Shown: positions 59,112 to 64,000 of the stretch, piece after piece
How positions within the stretch are numbered: position 1 is the stretch's first letter
Layout: each line of letters begins with the position of its first letter
DNA from: Varroa destructor
Taxonomy: Eukaryota > Arthropoda > Arachnida > Mesostigmata > Varroidae
Length of the DNA stretch: 64,000 nt
Assembly: GCF_002443255.2 (NCBI RefSeq)
Contig: NW_019211459.1
Span: 25,811,388-25,875,387 of the forward strand
Reading direction: 5' to 3'
Translations under genes and position numbers: made by a program
Notes under the pieces: model-generated
Told to the model about the DNA's origin: nothing
Databases searched by the model: none
Seen by the model: only the letters and a program-made list of their open reading frames with translations

Positions 59112-62039
59112 AAAAAACGTTAATATGAAATTTTGTCTATACTAAGAATGCCTTCGCTATGAAAGTAGAGGTTTTTGTCAGGAAGCGTTAAATACGCATG
59201 CTGCTATGTCTATATGACGACACCCTTAATGGACAGAACTGTCCAATGGAAGCTAAGGCGAACATGAGTTTGAAAATGTAGTAGAGAGTACGGGAGTGGA
59301 CGAAAACGACCCAGTGTTTAAAAGCCAATCTAATAATAGCCCTATTTATTGAAAGACGTCCTGTCTGCCGAGAGCAAAGGCAATATCAAAGTGCTTTAGA
59401 TCGATGTCAGCGTTGGGATCCTAGGTAGAAATAACACGTGCTTTTTCCAAAAGACAGTATTTAAACCAAAATAATGTTAAGCTGACTGCTCATTAATGGG
59501 CAACCTGAGAAATGATATGAAGATCCAGGTCTTCATAGCATGTGGACACAACAAGGGAGCAGGTTAGCGTTAACTATCCAAGATACTATAGTTATATTTA
59601 TCAACAATACGGGTAGTTTTCGACGCGAGACGGCTCTTGGCCTTGTCGTCGGTATCGAGTAACGAACTGATGCTCATTGAACACATTTGAATTGTCCAAT
59701 ATCCGTTTTATAAATCCATAGCCAGTTTGTATAGGACAAATTACTGCTTACTAGGGTGGCATTAATTTGGTGAATATTGCGCAACCTCAGCAACAGCGAA
59801 AAATTCTCGTTTGCCATTCGATGTTTCTTAAGATCACGTCCTTTCTTTTTGCTGCTGCGCGATTTTCGGGCGATAATAAAAACGAATGTATACGCTACTG
59901 TAAAGTGCTACTTTTGATCAAAAATGTCGTAAGCACCGCGCGGTGTTCCCATCATACACGTACACACATACGTGGCTTACGTCTCCACCAGCGGTACGTA
60001 CGATCTATGAAAGCTGGTATAATTGTAGTACGGTAACTGGCCGCGGGTGCCACGCGTACAACAGACAGCCCCCTTCTGTCAAGGTCCGGGTCTGCTCAGT
60101 TTAATACTTAATTTCGGTCTCAAAGGTGATGATTCGACGATCCGACAGTCTACGATTGCCGCAGTTTCTCTGTTGCTGCTGCTAATATGTTCCCTGTGAA
60201 TGATGCTATAACCTTTTTCGTCCTCTTCAGCCACAGAGGAACATTAGCGCGGTCACTGGAACACCGATGATGTCATTGATGACCATAATGAAATTTCGGA
60301 AGTGTGAGCGTCACGCCCGTCTGGAATGTTGCACGCGGAGAACATCTGCTTACCAAAGATGAAAACGAAGGAAAGATCCGAGACCATCGTAGTCTTTACT
60401 ACTTTCGATCAGATCAGAGTGGAATGATGCAAGAAGATAGCCAATACAAACTGAAATCCCGTCGCGGCAAAGTGAGGGCGTATATGCATGCCTTACCTGG
60501 TGAATACTTGGAAAATGGGCAAATAGATAGCGCTTAGTACTATAGGACACGCTGACAGAAGAAAACTACGGGCAGGTGACATTCTTAAATAGAAGCGGCA
60601 CCGACACGAAGAACAGCAGTCAGCATTTGCCAAGCCAAACATCATCCTCGGACCACATAGTGTAGATGTAAAGTATCAGATCTGTACCTCGTGCTATTAT
60701 TACCGCCAACTCCAGATACAGTAATAGGCCGCATTGACAGATAAAAATATTACTCGGTAATTGTAGCGTCATTCAAGAATTTCAAATATGCCCTTGCTTC
60801 TAGGGCTGTACCTATCCAAAGCGGAGAAGGCATTCCAATCTATGGCAAATATGTGACGATACGAAAGAATATGATTTCCTGTGGAAGGGGGCTGCAGAGT
60901 CTCAGTGCCAACAAGCAGAAACTACGCTAGCGAAAGACAAAAGGAAGACACTAGAAGACAATCGAACTGCTGATCTCATCAGTCATGCAAAATAGTTTAC
61001 ACTGTATAGTTGATCTTTTTTTTTCTGTAAAGTCAAGCAAGTTTAGAAAACATTTCGAGATTTCCTTTTCCAAAAAAAGAAAAAAGTAAACATTCATTAC
61101 CAATATTCGTTCAGTATGGTAAGCAGCTAGAGTCGGCAAGGAAAATTAGCGCGCGAACATTTGAACAGCAGCAGGACGAAATTTTCGTTTTGTTATAATA
61201 GCGTGTTAGAGGTATATTTTCAACGTGTTTATTTAGTTAATATGTGGCTATAGTGAGTAGTCTGCGTACTTTCATCACATGGAAATAGTTACACTGTCCA
61301 GACGAATAGGAAACAGTAGACGCGCAGTTTCGATAAACGTAAGTAAGCAATCTATTACCAATTTACTTTTCATTTTACCAATAGTTTACTCAATAACTAA
61401 TATTTGGATCGTTTAGTTCGATTCGATAGTCATATATCACCCCTTTGTTTTCATATTTTACCATTTTTGTCACGCTAAATGAAATCAATCTCTTCCCTAA
61501 AGGGTCAGTCAGTGAGTGAGCTGTCAGAAGTCTTCTTCCATTTAGCTTCACCGTTATACTTTATCGACGCAGGTCAAAACGATGAAAACGACTGAATATA
61601 TGCGTCTCTAGAAAGCTTTCACGCTGGAAATTGGGTCGGTCTTCCCTTGTTTAGAGCAAGGCAATGTTGACTGTTGTCGAAATTTTATAAATAATATCGT
61701 ACCAATCAATGACGATAGATAGATTCATAAAATACCTTTTGTAGTGCAGTTTACTTCTAGGACATAAAATAGGCAATATAGTGTAATATAGCACACGCTA
61801 GCTTACCAAGCTCCGCTCATTCGCTCGATCGGTTGATTGATCTTCTCGCATCAACCAGTCAACACCACAGCCAGTTACATAGCCATCACATCGATCATAC
61901 TCCAGTAATGTCTATGAAATAGAAAACAGTGGGACGTCGAAGCCGCGTTTCTTCAACATCACACGCAGCGCGCATAACTGTTCATTCACTAACGGCTTTT
62001 GCTACTATTACTACAACTATATTGGTCCCAGCGTTTGGT

Positions 62040-62560
62040 ACGACATCATGACTGGGCCTCCCATCACGGTGCCTCTACAACGTTACTGCTACGCTGAAGA
62101 TCTGTATCTGACGAAATTTTGTTGCGGCTCGCTGGTTAGGGTCGCCTCGGCGTCAGCGGCCTGACGTTCGCCAGCCGGCTCATGTATGCTTATCCGTCTG
62201 AGTTTATTAGTATCTGTTTATGTGTGTGCTTGTATCTATATTAAGTGACCTTGGCATTGTACCACTTTTTCACGTATTAAACGCGAAAGCAGCAGGCCGG
62301 CAGTCCACTGCAGCTGCAATTGCTAATAGCTGACGGGGAACAAGCCGGGAACAGCTATATGGTTTGCTGCGCGAACCAATTGCCCGTAATGGAACTGCGC
62401 GCGTCAACGAGCAATAGCCTGATTCCCTGAGCCACCTCCCGCCACCATCGCACTGCCTTCTTCGTGCGCTAAGTACTACTTAATATACCCTGGATGAGCC
62501 GCTGAATGGGTCGCTAAGCTGAGCGAGAATTTGATCTCAATGCGTTCCGTCTGATGGTGC
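62040..62560. promoter_or_regulatory. GC-richer block, possible promoter
   Basis: CpG-rich relative to its flanks, with a TATA-like TTAATATACC near 62480. A 139-codon plus-strand open frame with a hydrophobic stretch starts just downstream at 62582 but has no recognised domain. The call is based on composition only. Confidence 0.18.
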
Positions 62561-64000
62561 GTAAGCTGTGATTTAAGCGGCATGTTACTGCCTGTTTCAA
62601 GGGAGGCTCATGTCAGAGTCCTGATTGGCTGTTTCGCCAGTGGACGCAAAGTCCGTAGAACAAATATACGGGATGGTGGATTCACGCCCGACTTCAGCGA
62701 TTTCCGGCTAACTGCTGTAGCCAGTATGTTGTATCATTGTATTATTCTATCCCCGAACAGCATCAACACGATGGCAACTTTAATGACACATGCCTGGTCC
62801 CGATATCGAGGAGCTGACATAACAGTCTATAGGTACGCAGCCTGGGTGTCAACAGGTGATAACGTGGGGTTGTCGATATTGCTGTTGTTGTCTGTAACTT
62901 TGTTTGCTTACCGCACAGACCCACCGTTCGCGCATGTTCTACCACGGCTGGCGTATTACAAAACTAGCGTGCGTTCGTATTGCTGGTACACTGTTGTGTG
63001 AACATACAGAGGTAAATACAAACGCCATTGATATTGGCAGCAGGTAAATTGTCATGACTTGAAGACGGAGAAGAGGATCTGGAAAGGCGGCCAAACTGTA
63101 TTAAGAGGCTGTCACCAGGGAGACACACGGGCCATCTATTAGCGGAGGAAGGTTATCATCACCATTTTATCTAGTCCATACGCAGGAAATTGAAGAAGAT
63201 CCTGGCCCTAAGAAAATGGATAGAAACTCTGTGTTATTTATGCGCACGCCATGCATCCAGCGGTACGTCGATGGGTTAACCGTGCGGGTTACGGACGTAA
63301 TGCTGTGTAGTTTATTGGCGGTTTTGAACCTCAGATACTTACGACTTTCTCGCGCAAAAACAATACGTGTTATATTGTATTATACAAAACTATTTTACGT
63401 TCCTGTTAATGAGCTCTCAATATTTATTGCTATCAAGTGCCAAGAGGAAATCCAAAAAGATGAAGTATGGAACTGGATACATCACTCATCGAATATTACA
63501 TAGAATTAGTTAAACAACATAAATTTCTGTATGACCCTATGTAATCAACCACAGTTTTTAAATAAAACATAAAATTAAATAAAAATCAACTGCTTCCCTA
63601 CGTAAGAATTACAATAAGTACGGGTTTCCGCCTTCTGAGTTCCGAGACACTCGGAATACATGTAGGAATGAGTAGAATTTTTTTTATTACATATGCAACG
63701 CCCAGAGATAAGGAACAACGTATGGGCCTCATTCCCAGACAGACCTAACGTCAATTCACAGAGTGCCTTTTATATATATATATATATATATATATAACAC
63801 TGTCCTTTTTTGGAAATCCAAGGACAACTACGGAGCCGTTCGATAAAATTGAATCAACAGCGGTTGTTTTTTGACCCGGTTAAAGTCGAATCAACGAAAC
63901 ATAAACCTCGCTTCTAATACCAAACAGCACAACGGTAGACAACAGTCACGTTCTATGGGTCAGATCCATGCTATATTCATTGGCTTATCCTGAAAGCCTC
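62561..64000. other. Right end, no recognised gene
   Basis: Contains open frames at 62582-63001 and 63216-63503 (plus), unrecognised, and a (TA)13 at 63771-63796. Confidence 0.5.
63771..63796. repeat. (TA)13 microsatellite
   Basis: Uninterrupted TA run of 26 bp. Confidence 0.92.

Larger units (their letters stand above)
53890..62039. other. Gene-poor stretch
   Basis: Several minus-strand ATG or near-ATG frames of 68-93 codons lie between 53.9 and 55.2 kb, but no domain is recognised and splice links between them could not be established. A consensus plus-strand donor (TTCAG/GTGAGT) is at 55209. Between about 55.2 and 57.2 kb, and from 61.1 to 62.0 kb, there are no long frames. It contains the 21-bp-arm hairpin at 55820 and a 24-A run at 57913. 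Confidence 0.5.

Overview
The window is eukaryotic nuclear DNA. One gene is split by GT-AG introns, most of the sequence is non-coding, microsatellites are frequent, and a 100-N assembly gap lies at 41845-41944. Base composition and the invertebrate-like SLC26 protein suggest an arthropod, perhaps a mite or other chelicerate. The species assignment is inference and weak.

Only one gene can be recognised with confidence. It is a minus-strand SLC26/SulP anion transporter (prestin-like) that reads from a start codon at 13088 to the left edge of the window. Nine coding exons are resolved: 12981-13088, 7241-7415, 6611-6891, 3580-3744, 3184-3305, 2512-2628, 2158-2311, 1629-1820 and 1026-1121. Their lengths and phases fit together into 1410 nt, or 470 residues, with no stop and no missing block against the family pattern. 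The last transmembrane segments and the cytoplasmic STAS domain lie beyond position 1. At the anion-site position where vertebrate prestin has Ser398, this protein has a proline, while the following arginine is kept.

The remaining roughly 51 kb (13.1-64.0 kb) contains no protein I recognise. Many open frames of 60-160 codons occur on both strands. At this base composition, frames of that size are expected by chance, so they are not called as genes. Four GC/CpG-richer blocks (8.4-9.25, 26.96-27.58, 32.93-33.13 and 62.04-62.56 kb) are the best places to look for promoters or first exons. The second includes an ATG frame with a convincing signal-peptide sequence.

The most unusual structure is a set of short, perfect foldback hairpins with 12-21 bp arms and 5-12 nt loops, at 19990-20037, 28209-28239, 33386-33424 and 55820-55868. 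Also notable are a 43-bp repeat pair (37/43 identical) at 53411 and 53847, whose differences look coding-like in one plus-strand frame, and a 57-bp uninterrupted alternating purine/pyrimidine tract (Z-DNA candidate) about 650 bp upstream of the SLC26 start codon. I found no rRNA, tRNA, CRISPR array or intact transposon.
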